From: Gonatopus flavifemur
Lineage: Eukaryota > Arthropoda > Insecta > Hymenoptera > Dryinidae
Assembly: GCA_018340375.1 (NCBI GenBank)
Contig: JAFFJZ010000003.1
Coordinates: forward strand, 4,898,001-4,962,000
Length of the DNA stretch: 64,000 bases
Direction of reading: 5' to 3'
The notes beneath the pieces were generated by a model. That model saw only the letters and a list, made by a program, of their open reading frames with translations. It was not told where the DNA came from and ran no database searches. How positions within the stretch are numbered: position 1 is the stretch's first letter; the number at the start of each line of letters is the position of its first letter. Shown here piece after piece: positions 36,499 to 49,949 of this stretch. The translations under genes and the position numbers were made by a program.

Positions 36499-39400
36499 GA
36501 TTTGGCTCGGGGGGTTGCATCGTCAGGAGCCGCTGGTATCCCCTTAATAGAAAAATATGCTGGTGTTTGGAATTCTTTCCACGAGTCCAATAATTTGTAC
36601 AGCTGTATCTTCACCACCCGAGATAAAATTGTTGAGTGTTGGAGAAATTTTTGTGCCAATTTCAAACACCGATCATAACTTATTACGAGATATTCAAGCT
36701 GAACTCAATATTTTAGCGATAATAAACTTCGTAGAGATCACAATGATGCTCTGATTCAAGGCCTACACGGTAAATCAATATAATTCTCTTTGATCTCTGT
36801 TAGTCCAGTGACCAAGAGGTGTACTACACGTAGGTGACTGTTGGAGCACAATATCAACACAATACTCTGATGAAATTATACGCGATATACTTATATTCCT
36901 TCGCCAAATAAGGTTTTGTTGCATTGTTTTGTCAGCAATTTAATCAAATATCATGTAGCAATTCCAGAATCTTGTTTTTTTATATTTTTCTCAATGAATT
37001 CTCAACTCAACGCGGTTGAAACGTCCGGTAGCTCCCTCCAGAAAGAGAAAGAATAGTAAAAAGGACATAAAACGTACTTGAATGTTTCATGACTGTCGCT
37101 ACACTGCACTCCAAAAAGCAATTGTGAAATTTCCTTCCAAAACACAGTGGAAACAAAGCTCTTGGATGTAAAAGTTTTCAAAATGATTTTGATATAACAT
37201 GCGAAACTTCAACTAATCAAAATTTGTGAAAAAATAAAAATAGATAGTCTAATTGGAATTTCTTGTTTTCATTTTGACCAAATGTTTGTGAAATAAGTGA
37301 TTCAAGAATAAACAGGTTAAGGTTACTCCCACCTTATCTTATCCAATTCCTACGTGGTGATGGTCAAATGAGAGATCCATGTCAAGCTCAATTAGTTTAA
37401 TCAGTATTTTTCGCCACCGATATCGGGAAGAGTGATGCGATAAATTGAGGATCTCAATGCTGTAATGAGGTTATTTCTCGGTTTGGAGTTCAAGAACATT
37501 AAAAAAACAAAACGAATAACTGTGAAATTGAATTATCAATCATTTTTGAAAATTTTTCTAAGTTTCATTCGAATATTTAATGGCATTAAAAATATTTGAA
37601 TTCATTTGTGTGAAATGAAGTATCAAATTCGAAGAATGACATGAGATTTTTGTATCTTTTCTGTAACTCAGTATCATTCGAAATTATATCTGTTAACTTC
37701 AATAATCGATAAATTTGTGGGAAAAATTATCATCAGCTTCATATTAAATGTAAATTCAATTGGGTTCCGAATAAATCGTATCACAAGTTTTCTCATGCTT
37801 TTAGGTGTTGCTCATGAAATTCAACAGGTTGAGACTGATTACATATTAACGTGAGTACTTAAGTGGTAGAAACATACGTTATATTCAATATTAATACCGT
37901 TCGTATCAATGATTGTAGTACTAAATTATCACGAAAGTTTATCTTTTATGTCATCGGTAAGTAACGAATTAAGAGCGTGGACAAACACCTTTAGGACAAT
38001 CCGATTCTGTGAATAATTAGGTTGTTTTATCATATTTTCTCTGAAAAAATCAGAATAGAAGGTTGGAAAATTTGTGATTGCGAGAAATTTAATTTTAGGT
38101 TGGAACATTGTTGGATTCTCAATTGCACTTTATAAAAGAATTTTGAAATTTCCCTTTCAAAACCGTTGCAGCGAATTTTCTGTATAAATAGGAAATCTTT
38201 ACCCTCACTTTGTGAGAAATTCACAACCCGAAATGTAGAATAAATTGGCAGAATGGGGACAAAACTTCTATGTTTTTTTTTTTATGAAAAAGCAATTCTC
38301 CCATTACAATAACGTTTTAATAACCACAGCTAACTGGATTGATGAAAGAGCAATGAGATTAACTGAAACCTGTAGTACTTATACTTGCTGCATCAGTGAA
38401 TTGTTAATTTTACAGAATTCATGAAAGAAAAAATCAAATATCTTGTTATGTATGCAAGAGTTTTGGCCAATTAATGCATAATAATGTTGACCGTCGTTAT
38501 TTATACTTATTTCCCTTTTATTGTCAGCCTTAGTGATGGTTTTTGTAATTCGAAGTGAAATAATTAATTTTTCCTATCATAAATTCAGCATATTCAATTA
38601 TCTCTAGCAACACATTCAAAAATTGTTTAGTGTTGAATACACGCGAAGAGGATTAATTATGAATTTTTACTAACATATTATGAATCCTTGTAAAATAAAG
38701 TACGACTTAGAACGAATTGAAAGCGCTATACCAAAGCCAAAGTCCTAAGCCAAAAGGCTGTATGTCAAAAAAACTTGTCTACGTGTTTTACATATTGATA
38801 TTCGAATAGGTTTTTCATGTTTGTTTTAATTCAAAAAATCTTTAAACTATTGATTTACTACAAGATTTACAAGTTGAAATAAAATGCTTGATATCTCGAA
38901 ACATTCAAATTTGGACATGCGAGGTTTTCGCTTAGGATGGCATTATAAACTATTGAGAATTGTAAAAATGCGAGGGAAATAGTAATAGTAATGTTAGAAA
39001 AAATTTCCCCTAACTTCTTTATTTTTGGTCCCTAAAAATGGAAAAACAACGTGCAATCCAACATGTGTTATTTCTATTGCGTGATTTATCAATCAGCGAT
39101 AAGCTGATGACACATTTTTGTGGATAATGCGAGGAAGACTCCATTCAAAAAGTATTCAAACTCGAGGTTCTTTGTAAAGAACCCATAAAGAACACGAATC
39201 TCTAGAATAAAGCTGAAAAATTTGGTTAACTATGTTACTCAAAAAGAATGATTAACTATTTTTAACCAACCGGAAAATTGATTCGTCCATACCCCTGAAC
39301 TTGTGATCTCCCATAAACATGAAAAATTTCATTCGTAAATGAGGTTATATATACGCACTACAGACGTATGACCAGGTATATCGAATGAAAAGTGAATCTG

Positions 39401-39590
39401 TCGAGTCCTTGGGTAAGGTTTGACCTCAACTGCAAACCTTGCAACGAAAATTTTTCCCTTTTTTTTTGCCGTCGTAGTTGTTCCGACGACAGAACGCCTT
39501 GAAATTGTGATACCGAGGAGTTGAAAAAAGAGACGAACCATTCCTCAAACCTAACAGAAGGGAATATGGTGTTTTATAGTATTATAATAT
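36499..39590. other. no gene seen; relic of CAGCTG-type foldback
   Basis: At 38325-38385 the text CCACAGCTAACTGGATTGAT followed by GAAAGAGCAATGAGATTAAC matches elements at 45855-46035 and 50120-50285. The rest is AT-rich without supported genes. Confidence 0.45.
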
Positions 39591-40060
39591 CCGTATATAA
39601 AAGACCTAGACAATCCCTACGCCAGCCTCTGTACTAGAGCTTAGAACACGCATGCCAGTCATTGGCCGGGCTGACCTAGGTAGTGGGCGGGGATAGGCTT
39701 TATGGGTGTGTAGTGAATCGAACCATGGTGTGTCCCTTTTTACCTTCTCTTTCTCTTATACACGTGTTGGCATTGAAAAGTAAAAGAGGAACGGATACCA
39801 GAACTCTGTTTGGAAGGAAAGAGATGGAGACAAGTGTTGCTGCTGCAACTGCAGCAAGCAGGCGCTCTTCCTGGCCTGCCCGTCTGCCTGCCTGCTTGCT
39901 TGCCTGCCTGCCTGCTTGCTTGCTTGCCTGCTTTTCCCTTTGCATTTCACCCTACCCATCTGTACCCACACTAATACATGCACGTATCAAAGAGAGAAAG
40001 AGCGAGGGAGAATTGTCAGTCGGCCCAGCTTCGATAACCTCGGCAACGATCGAAGAAAGA
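39591..40060. other. GC-richer island with CCTG/CTTG tetranucleotide repeat
   Basis: A (CCTG/CTTG)n tract occupies about 39878-39932 and a GC-rich block lies at 39640-39700 (GGGCGGGGATAGG). Frames of 63-127 codons on both strands cross the repeat, so none is convincing. It may be a promoter or first exon; unproven. Confidence 0.4.
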
Positions 40061-40318
40061 TTCTGAAAGGTCTACGTGTTTTGGATATGCAAAATTCACA
40101 ATTTTGACGCTGTGCGATATTTTCCTTCCTTTTCTGTCGTTTTTTATTCGAAAATAATTTTTATAATATTTGATTTTCGGTTCATATGTTGTCTTAAAAT
40201 AAAATTGAACTTCGAATTATTAATGGGGCACACTCTCCCATTTCCTTCTACATCTCAAAAAATCAGCATACACAGAATTTTATTGAATTTCATCAAATTT
40301 TAGACGTCGCTATCATAT

Positions 40319-40649
40319 CATTTTTTGTATGGGGCACCCTCTAATTTTGTTGTACATCGTGGAAAAGTGCTACAATATTTTCAACATAATTTTCAAAAAA
40401 GGATTAGGGGTCGCTACCGGCTTTTCAAAATAGGCGTTTGGAATTGGAAAGAAAAACACGTGAAACATCTTTTTATCATTTTTATTTCAAACAAATCATA
40501 GCATGACATGTCCTTTAGCTGAATTATTGATCATTTATCTGTTTTAAAAAGGTATTTTACGTGTTTTTAAATTATTATATAATAAAAAATATTGTAGACC
40601 TTTGTTATAATGTAGAACAAAATTAGAGAGCGTCCCATACGAAAAATGT
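40319..40649. mobile_element. foldback element with 39-bp arms
   Basis: Left TTTTTTGTATGGGGCACCCT then CTAATTTTGTTGTACAT is the inverse of right ATGTAGAACAAAATTAGAGA then GCGTCCCATACGAAAAATG. The arms extend inward through CTACAATATTTT/AAAATATTGTAG-like sequence. A second left-arm-like copy (ATGGGGCACACTCTCCCATT) lies just outside at about 40222. Confidence 0.75.
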
Positions 40650-40877
40650 CAAATAAAGACCACCCTAATCAACGATGATTTTGAGCATGGAACAAAAATT
40701 GTTGAATTTTTCTCAGAATCTTCAAACTGAAAAGACGTTCTTCAAACATAGAAAACATTGTCCTTATTGTGAATTATAATATAGCGTAAGGTAAATACAA
40801 TTTTCTCACCCTTATTAGTGCTTGAGAACATTGTTCCAAAAACTATCAAGTCAACAAGTTATCGATATTAATTTCTT

Positions 40878-41079
40878 ACACAGAGAAAAATTTGCTGTAA
40901 AATGTATCTTATGTTCGATAAATATAGGGATAACATTAAATTGCTGTAATTCATACCGCAATTTATAATTTATGTGACCATTGCACTGCAGCAAATTCTC
41001 ATTTTTATCGGAGACTTTTGTTCATTGAACAGGAATTTAACGCTGTCCCTATAATTACAGCAATTTTCTCTCTGTGTAC
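40878..41079. mobile_element. 202-bp foldback with ACACAGAGA ends
   Basis: ACACAGAGAAAAATTTGCTG and CAGCAATTTTCTCTCTGTGT are inverted. Inner TATAGGGATAACATTAAATT matches the right arm's AATTTAACGCTGTCCCTATA in inverse. No frame is present. Confidence 0.75.
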
Positions 41080-42311
41080 AAATAGAGCAGGCAAATTGAT
41101 CAATGTATTATCAATTACTACATACAATTCCTACTACTAAAGCATTTAAAATTGAGTTTCTAAGTCGTTTTATTTATTTATTTGCTAGCAAAGTTATCAA
41201 CTCTTCAATCTCTTTCTTTAGTTCTTGTAAAGTTGTTGAATAAACTGAATGAAAAAAGAAGCAAACAAAACACATATCAGTAGGTGCATATCTTTTTCCT
41301 TGTATACCAAAAAGATGCACATGATAATCGAAATTGACCTTTTTTCTTCAATTCCTTTTGAAAAAACTGAGGAGGAGAGAATATATAGTGAATTTTTATC
41401 CACTCAACTTCGTCAGTAGCTTCTGTACTCGGTCAGGGTGAATTCAATTTTTCACCCATCACAATCAAGTTTATCTGTGATTTATTTGCGAGTTTTTATT
41501 TAAGAAAACACTTCTAAATAATAATTGATTTTTAAATGTATCAAGCTTTGCATTCAAACTAATTATTATTTGACGGATCTTGAAGTGTTTTAAGTAGAAT
41601 ATTCCGATGGTAATCCATGGGGAAAGGAAAACACGGGCCGATACTGAATTGCCAGCACTGGCAAGAAGTTGGCATGATGAAATTATTGGACATAGGGGCC
41701 TGTATAACATTTACAACCGTATCGGTACTGTTCGTTCGTGTGCGTTGACTATGGTAGAACTCTAGCATTCCAACCTTGTCCAAACAGTATCGATTTAATA
41801 CTGACCCAAGACTGTCTGTCCACTCAAATCAATACCGTTTGAAATTCGGCGAATGAATCGTGTTAATTGGAGAATAATAATGACCCTGAATAGAAACAAT
41901 TGTTCCCGCCAAAGTTTGGCACATATAACCTTGCCGGTACCTGGCCATTTGTCGATTTTGGCGATTTCCACATGAGACATCACTGAAATATGATAGAAGC
42001 ATTCAGCCAAAGATTCAAACATTTTTCAAATATTGTCAGAACGTATTTTTTTCCTTTGTTATTCCTAGTGCTTTTCGACTTCGTCTTCGGGAGCATTAAA
42101 AGTTTGTATGTACTGAAAAAAAGAACTGGTAGCAAACATTAACTTTTTGCAGTAAAATTCTAGTGAATGTACTGAAAATTCCAGCAAATGTTCTGCAGTT
42201 TTCAGTCCAATGTACAGATTAATAACTCGCAGGGAAATACTCAAAGTTTCCAATAGAAATTCTTTCACGGTGCAGAATTGTATTTTTTAATTAAAATAAG
42301 AATTCCAAATC
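41080..42311. other. no gene seen
   Basis: Several overlapping minus-strand frames of 60-80 codons occur, none with recognisable features. AT-rich. Confidence 0.5.
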
Positions 42312-42547
42312 CACACCGAGGGAAAGGCGCCTAGCTGTGATAAGTAAAATTTAATTGTCCGAGTTAAATTTTGGCTGCTGTTGATAAAAGTTTAGTTGTC
42401 TAAAATATAAATAAAATAGTTCATTCGATGGAAATAAAAAAGTTGTCCGTGACAAATGAAATTTCTTTGGTTTAACTGAATTTTTATTTAGAGTGACTAG
42501 ATTTCCCCAGCTGTCTAATATTCAACTATGTACCCTTTTTCTCAGTG
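42312..42547. mobile_element. eroded foldback with CACCGAG ends
   Basis: CACCGAGGGAAAGGCGCCTA GCTGT at the left and the block CCAGCTGTCTAATATTCAAC to TTTTTCTCAGTG at the right are approximate inverses. It resembles the other CACCGAG/ACACAGAG elements of the window. Confidence 0.45.
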
Positions 42548-43337
42548 CAACTGGAAAATTCCAATTATTACAGGATGGGAAATCAATTTCCGCTTGTCTG
42601 AAAATTCTGAACTTTGTGGGATTTTAACCTCAATTTACAGTAAATTTCTGGTAAAATACGAAACATTCCTAATACATGCATGTGTTTATTACTTCATAAC
42701 ATTTACAAAAAGTTTTCCGTAAAAATCAAATCCAACCTAAACTTCGAACTTCCAGGAAGCGCACGAGAATGTCTTCGCTTATACCTCCCATGTGAAAAAA
42801 TTTTCAAATTTATATTTAATCTTTTCACAAGGGCTGGCGTTCCACGTCCTCTCAACACGGACAACTGATCTTCAAATTTGCGAATGAGATAATATATTCC
42901 ATGCATGATCATCGTTGACACTACCGATCAACCATATCAATTTCACTGGAGAGAAAAAAAAACAAAGTCATGTCAAACGTGTTTGAACTTTCAAGGAATT
43001 TCCCAATATCACGACGTGCATATTACACACAGTTCCTCGCTGCTGACGAGACTTCAAGAGCCAAGAGAAGAATAAAAGAGAAAGGATAACCTCGTCCCTG
43101 AAAGGCGATAATCGATTTAACCCTTTACATACAGATTTCCCTCTTCAGGTGGAACAGGTGGAGAACTTTGACGCGCTTTTTTATTCTTTACTTCTCTACC
43201 TCTTTGTTCCTTCTGCATCAAAAGCGTGTTTCGTCGCCAGGATTCTCGAAGGGCTCGAAAAAGGCATTTCTCATGTTATGTACGTACCTCCATTCACTTG
43301 ATGCGTGTAATTATTTCCAGATTAAATTGGCAGACAC

Positions 43338-43369
<32 letters not shown>

Positions 43370-44261
43370 CAGGAACGTTCCTTCGGATTGAATGAGTTGT
43401 AGTTTGAATAAAGCCAAACAAATCCTTATTGAACGAAAAGAATAAGAAAGAGGACGACGTATATATATTCGAAGACTTTTTGGTACTTTGAAAACCAATT
43501 TAAATACGCACGATCTTATATGACATGGACAAATATTTTAATTGAAAGAATCCTTCTTTTTTCTTCTTTCGTAGAAGCAAAGTTCGTTTGGGGATATTTC
43601 GAAGCCCTGTAAGGAATAAGGACTGTTGAAAATTTGTATGATTAATCATGAAATTTCGTGTTCATTCGATTGAAGAGGTTTAGAAATTGCTTCGATGATC
43701 GAGATATGCATTAATATTTTTGTAGACTATATCGAAAGAACCTGAGAGAAATTATATCTCCGACTGTGCTAACATTCTGCCCCGTTGGATGATGAATTCT
43801 CGTTCTAAATGAGAAGCGACCAAACTGGCTAATCCTGTCCAGCAAGACATTCGTGCAATTGTATTAGGATAGGTTCTGAGACCAAAGGTCAGTTCTTATA
43901 TAATCGATATTAATACATTCTTCCACTGTGGCCCAAACAACATCTTTTATCGTGAACGGTATTTCAAAAGAACATTAAAACATCACACAAAAACGTGGTG
44001 TTATATCATTAGTAGTGTCAAACGAATGAATAATATCTGATTTTATAAATACTTATGACGATCATGCAAAATATATGTATCTTTTTCTTGAGATTTTTGT
44101 ACCCGACGTCGCGTTTATGTTTATTTGATTTTACGATTTTATAACACGTCAAACAACGGTTCAAACTTCAATCAAACTCAATTTATCAATAACTATAATC
44201 ACACTAGGAATTCAAGGGTTTTGCATTGAAATCAAAGGATTGGTAACAGTTATCTGTTATG
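42548..44261. other. no gene seen; GA microsatellite
   Basis: A CATGTGAAAAAATTTTCAAA hairpin relic lies at about 42785-42832 and a (GA)n run at 43340-43369. The rest is AT-rich with chance frames. Confidence 0.5.
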
Positions 44262-44526
44262 TTATGTATGTCTTTTCATGTAACATGAAAAGATATCTTT
44301 ATAAGAGATCTAAAACAGTTCTTACTTCCAAAAGCTTTCTATAAAATGTCTAAAAGATATAATATCGGAAGAAAAGTTTCAGATCTCCTCAAAGATATCT
44401 TTTAGATGTCCTTCAAAAGTAAGCACTGTTTTAGACATCTTAAGGATATCTTTTCATGTTGCATAAGACTTCTTGAACTTTTTATGATATCTCAGGATAT
44501 CTTGAAGAGCAAAAGTGCTGTGTGGG
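44262..44526. mobile_element. foldback element, GATATCTTTTCATGTTGCA family, copy 1
   Basis: AACATGAAAAGATATCTTTA then GATCTAAAACAGTTCTTAC is the inverse of GTAAGCACTGTTTTAGACAT then GGATATCTTTTCATGTT. The right end reads through to GTGCTGTGTGGG. A second copy lies at 51134-51300 in reverse orientation and an end fragment at 62068-62131. Confidence 0.75.
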
Positions 44527-45854
44527 TAGTCACTTTTTTGATATTCAAAACTCTGTTGCGTGACATCAAAACAGATAAAAAGTAAAAAACTTAGAGGCTT
44601 GTAGGGTTTTGAAATGGTACCAAGAATCATTTTTTCAATGTACCTCCGAATGGAATGATCCTTTATGAAGATTCATAGCCACGAGGTGGTTCTTATTTCA
44701 CAGGGTAATGGAGTTTTCTCCCCCACTCTCGGAGAATTTTCCTCCCAAAAAGGGGCAGGGTTTTTCGAAAAGTAGGGATGATGAAGCATCATCCCTACCG
44801 CATCTCCCTATCGTAAGTGAAAAATACCTTTCGCACTGAGAACAGAGGGCGGAACCTACAGAGGAAAATCAGTATCGGATTACTGTAAGAGCTTCGAGCC
44901 TGTGGCCCAAGGGTCCCACGATTTTAAACACATTGAATGGAAATAAAGAAAAAAGAAAGAAAGATTATGAAAATTATTGTGTCTGAGAACGAGGAACTGG
45001 GGGGAGTTAGTTGAATATGAGTTTGACCTGGGAGTACTCGCTTGCATGCGATTCAAGAAGTTTTTTAAAATTCCATAATTAACTGTTTAAATTAACTAAT
45101 ATAAATCTCTGAATAGTTGCAGTCCACAATATGTTCCATGATAATTCAAACTGCAGTGCTGTAAACGACGCTCCTTTTGGTTGCATTCTTGTATTTTAAA
45201 CTCAGTAAATTTATAAAATTCATAAAAGAGTTCATAAATTCAATATTGACGAATAATTTTGAAGAAGTTAACACGTTATACTTCTTACATTTTGATTTTC
45301 ATGTTGAATCATGTGTTTTATATTGAAAAATAACTGAAAATCTTCATAAAAGTAGTTTATGCGGATTAGCAGTGATTTGCCATGTGGGAATTGCCAGAGT
45401 TGATAAATGGTCCAGTCCTGGCAATGTCCTATTAGCCAAACTCCGATGAAAGTGAATATTTCTATTCACAGTCATCATTGTTTTTCTAAAAAAACCTACA
45501 CTTTTATTATTAATTTGCGTAGATAAACAGTCAAATAAATGCTGTACTAAACCAAAGTTGGGACTATGGTGAAATACTTATGCGACGTCATTGTTCCAAT
45601 ACGAAATCAACTTATCTTTCTGGCAACATGGTTACTTTAGTAAAACGAGGCCGTGCAAGCGCACTCTTCAATTCCAACAGAAAAACGTATCCGCTGTGGT
45701 ATTTGCTGTGACAATGAAAAAAAATACTCAAAGCGCACCCTGAAAAAATTATGGGATGTTTTGTCGTTCATTACGTTATCTGGGATGATAATTATTCAAG
45801 CTCGCCGTCATTATTTGGGGTCAATTGACAGGTTTAGGGTCTGACTGTGCTTTC
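44527..45854. other. no gene seen
   Basis: A local palindrome-like pair GGGATGATGAAGCATCATCCC lies at about 44776-44796. The rest is AT-rich non-coding DNA. Confidence 0.45.
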
Positions 45855-46035
45855 AGCGCAGAGAATAGGGAATCTTTTTACTAAACTCGCTAAAAATTCG
45901 CTGTTTGCGAATTACTGGATTGCTGAGAGAGCCACATGATTAACTAAAGCAGCAAAATTTTTAGTATTATATACAGAATATTCGCTGCCACAGCTAGAAA
46001 ATTGCTGTCATATCGAATCTTTTTGTCTCCGTGTA
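45855..46035. mobile_element. foldback relic, TACTGGATTGCTGAG family
   Basis: TACTGGATTGCTGAGAGAGC followed by TTAACTAAAGCAGCAAAATT recurs inverted at 50120-50285 and in the same sense at 38325-38385. Ends GCAGAGAATAGGGAATCTTT and GAATCTTTTTGTCTCCGTGT are only weak inverses. Confidence 0.55.
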
Positions 46036-47730
46036 AAATACACAAATGACATACAAAAATTAAGAAAATCTAAACCATCAAATCAGAATTCTGTTTTAAA
46101 GAATTCAGAAGTTCTAGAACACCCTATACGACCCTACACTTTCGTAAATAAGTCAACACATGCAGAGATCGCGAGATCGCATCGTGTCGCCACAGGGATC
46201 TTCTATCCACCGTTTTTGATTTTTTTCTCGTTTTCTTGATGTTTATATTCAACATTCGCTCTTCGTCGTCGTCGTCTTCTTCTTCTTTAAAAGCTTCGCT
46301 GTTCCTTTTACGTGTATTCCCTTCACTTCTATTTTTTTCCCTCTTTGCAATTCTTGTTTCTTGTTTCTCTGGAAAAATGTTGAACGCATTTGCCCAAGGT
46401 ATGTTTCTAACTGCAATGCAGTCAGTGCCGGATTAACATAATGCCCAATCCGGCTATGAATTGGGGCTCTCGTTATTGAAGAGGGGAGAATGTTGAACAT
46501 TTATAAGAATGAATGAAAGAATGACAAATCTGGACGCATTCAATTCCAAACTACAGACAAAGGGGATGTGCATGCAGCTACCTCCACTGCAAAACATCAT
46601 GCATAATTTCTGCAATCTTCTTCCCTCTTCTTCTTCTTCTTCTTTTTTTCAGTACAAGAGCTCAACCGAGCATCAAATTCTTCAAGAAAATGTAACTCTC
46701 TTTACGTTTAGTTCATTATATCTTTAATTGGAGTGACTTGTTAGATGATGGCAAACATTGCTGCTGTGTATGAAAAGAAGGTGAATTACGAGGTACTCGA
46801 AGAGATATATTTCTTTCAGATGGACACAAAGAAGATAGAAAATTGCTTTCATCACGATTGGATTGAAATAGTCCAATCCAATATCATCTTCTCTTATTTT
46901 CATTTTTTGTTCCTTGAGAAAGGAACATTCTTTCAATAAAATGAAAACATATTTTCTCTCAGTTCTCAACTTCTAAATATATTTTTAAATCAGAATTTCT
47001 CTTTTCTGGAATATTGCAGTTTGTTGGTAGTTTAGCTGTTCGATAATGTGACCAGGTTTCAAATCCGATTAATCTCAGATTCATTTTTATATATGTGATA
47101 TATTTTTCAGTCTAAAATTATGATGAAAAATATTTCTATTGCCAGAGGTGGAATTTTCCAACTTCGAGGAGAAACTCTTTCGCGAAGAGATCTGTGACGA
47201 AGACTGGCAACAGTTCATTCACATTTTCGGAGAAGTATCAATACTGCGAAACATTTTAATCTTTTTATAAATTGTGCTAATTTCCTCCAAAACCTGAGTT
47301 AAACTGTTGCTAATAGGAATTATCGAAAAAAGATTTTCCTGTTGAAATAACAATGTTGAGGGTTCTTCGCAATAAAATTCAAAAATGTTTTCCAACAGAA
47401 ATCGTTGTTCTTCCAAAGTTTGAATTTCAGATTCAGTTGATCTTGATTGATAATGACGTTTTTTTAAAACTCTTACTGGAGGAGCAGAAAAAACATTCAC
47501 ATTTCTTCCCTGAAGATGCCAAACGTCTTAAAATCCAAGAGCAACGAGCGAGGTACAGCTCATTTTCTGCAATGTATTCGCACAGTGGTAATTATTCCAT
47601 CAAACACCACACAGAATTGTCCTACTTATGAATTTCCAAAATTTGTCCACGAGATAGATTCGAATTTTCGATATGGAAAGAAACAAATCTTACAAATAAT
47701 ATATGAAAATTGAAAGAAGAAAAGTGTACA
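46036..47730. other. no gene seen
   Basis: Short frames on both strands, several overlapping one another. TCG/TCT triplet runs lie at 46260-46285 and 46622-46650. A small palindrome GATTGGATTGAAATAGTCCA(ATCC) lies at about 46855-46878. No supported gene. Confidence 0.45.
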
Positions 47731-48130
47731 CGATTGAAGTTAGTTTTCTCGTGGGATGGCACACTCTTCCACAAACGTTGAAGCGTTTGAAAAGAGGGAA
47801 CGAAGCGAACAGAAAATGAGGTGGTGAAGAGAGGGTAATTCGAAATAAGGGGTGAGTCACGGGGTTCTGTGTTAAGAGGGAACGTGAAATCACCGCCATA
47901 TTATATTTAGCGGGACCCATACCACCCGAAGCGTGTGAATGAACTGTATACGCATCCCAGGGACGACTTTCCACTTTGCCGCTATTTCTCCTCCCCTCAT
48001 CCCCACTGTAGCCCACCCCTACCCATTATAATCATTTCTTTCTCTTTCTCAGCCATCGACCCGAACAGCCTTCTCTTTTCTTTTCTCTTGATCAAGATTT
48101 TTCTCCAACAATCCTATGGATCCTCTCGGA
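47731..48130. other. GC-moderate block, no clear gene
   Basis: Purine-rich on the 5' side (gaggtggtgaagagaggg) and pyrimidine-rich on the 3' side, with overlapping frames of 107 (+) and 108 (-) codons that cannot both be real and show no domain. Possible regulatory island. Confidence 0.35.
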
Positions 48131-48378
48131 CCTCTCAGGTTATTCTTCGATTAAATTCTTACAATAATTATACGGTGTCCAGCCGTGACCCGAAGTCTAT
48201 ATTAGAAGAAAAATATCACCTTATAAATAGAATAAAAGAGGAAATATCATTCGGTTGAATAATAGAAACAGTTTCGAACATATTCAAATCGATTATAATT
48301 CGAGTGGTAATAGGGGAATTGATTTTGTTTCATTTTTCATTAGTTTGTAAAATCCATAAATCAGGTAGATGACTGGTC

Positions 48379-48397
48379 GGGGGGGGGGGGGGGGGGG
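48379..48397 (+). repeat. poly-G tract of 19 bases
   Basis: An uninterrupted run of 19 G follows GACTGGTC. It is the only long homopolymeric G run in the window; its exact length may be an assembly estimate. Confidence 0.95.
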
Positions 48398-49949
48398 AAT
48401 GAATTATTAAATTTCGTCAGTAATTTACGTTATGTAAATGATCAAGTCTCATGGTTTTATCGTGAGTTGCATCGACACCGATCGACAAATTGTGTCGCGT
48501 TTAAAATTTATGTTTTCACCAAAATCAGGATGTAATTGATATGATGTGATTATCAATGTGAAAAATGGTTATTATCAAGATTTATTACTTTGAATGTTGA
48601 ATAATATATTTATTTCAAGGATATTGTCAATTTTCCACACTGAAAGAATTACTGTGCAGCCTGTAAAAATGAGTGAGTTTTTGAATAGTCGAAAGTGATA
48701 TAAGATCTATAAGGTTTACAAAATCCGCAGTAATATTTTTAAAAATTCCTACTTGTCTCTCGATCACTGATCCAAAGATGTGTCGAGCCATTCTGCTAAG
48801 TGAGATATTTTCATTCACATATAAGTCCCTTGCAAAATATTTGATTGATTCATAAAAGTTATTGTAATTTCTATTCACTGTTCGCCATTTAAACACAAGG
48901 AATTAAAGTTTAGTCGAAGGAAAGGATTTTTGATCGAAAAATATTAGGTAAATGAATAAACGAATCACGTATTTTCATTCATAATTTGGCAAATAAATTA
49001 CAATTCTGAACATATCATTTAACGAAGTCTATTAATATCATGGCATTTGTTTTTAATATCCCAAGAGAACACCGAGCTCTGGAGAATGTTTCAACATTCA
49101 ACGAACCTCTATTAAAAGTATATCAACCCCACAAAAACATGATCGTTCAACAAACGACACTGAAGATTCGTCGAATGTACATTCATCTCAAATAAAACCT
49201 TATTATTATTTTTTTTATTATAAAATTTTATTTATTTATCTATTCGACCCGTATTCTTCTCTTGGGGAGTTTAGAATTAATCTAAAATTGGTCCATTAAG
49301 TTTGTGTCCTCTTGCGAAGATTAGCGGATGATAAATTACACTTAATTTCCATAGGAAACCATATTTAGAAGATGAGGATATATTTATTGTATTTTGCATA
49401 AACTCTGGTGAACAAATTTCAGAGATTTTCAATGATTTCCATCTGATAAAATATTTCACCCTGCACCTAGTAGATTGCATCTTTGCGCGACGATGCATGT
49501 ATAAGGTCATACCGAGTCGATTCGTTCCCGGAAGATATGCAGTCATTTTGTTTTATACAATTGGTCACTTGACTACTTTCCAGATGTGGGCGGTACTCAG
49601 AGGTATTCCGTTGGTCTCTTCAAAGAACTGCTTTTGCAGATGATGAGATTGTTCATTTCATTACTCGTGGTTGAGTATGATTTCAATTGAGTCAAGTTTA
49701 TTTATAATATTTCAGAGCTTTGCTCCTTAGAATAATAAATAAAACATAAAAGACATTCAACTACTTCAGCTTGGCCGAAAGTTACCAAAATAGCTTTTGA
49801 AGTTTTCATTGGAAATTATCATCACGTCAACTCGGAAATTTAATATGGTTATCCGAAATCAGGCGTATTTCCCAAAGAGGTGAATAAAATTAAATAACTA
49901 GTGAGAAAAACTATTGATAATCATAAAGTTCTCCATTCTCATTTGTATT
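48398..49949. other. no gene seen
   Basis: AT-rich; two 89-codon minus-strand frames have no recognisable features. Confidence 0.5.

Noticed and set aside
39683..40066. 127-codon + frame with Leu/Ala/Cys repeats
   Set aside because: It is the translation of the CCTG/CTTG tract; minus-strand frames of similar length cover the same bases.
42493..42510. TGACTAGAT resembling the miR-279 5' end
   Set aside because: The match stops after nine bases, and it lies within an eroded foldback element without a microRNA-like hairpin.
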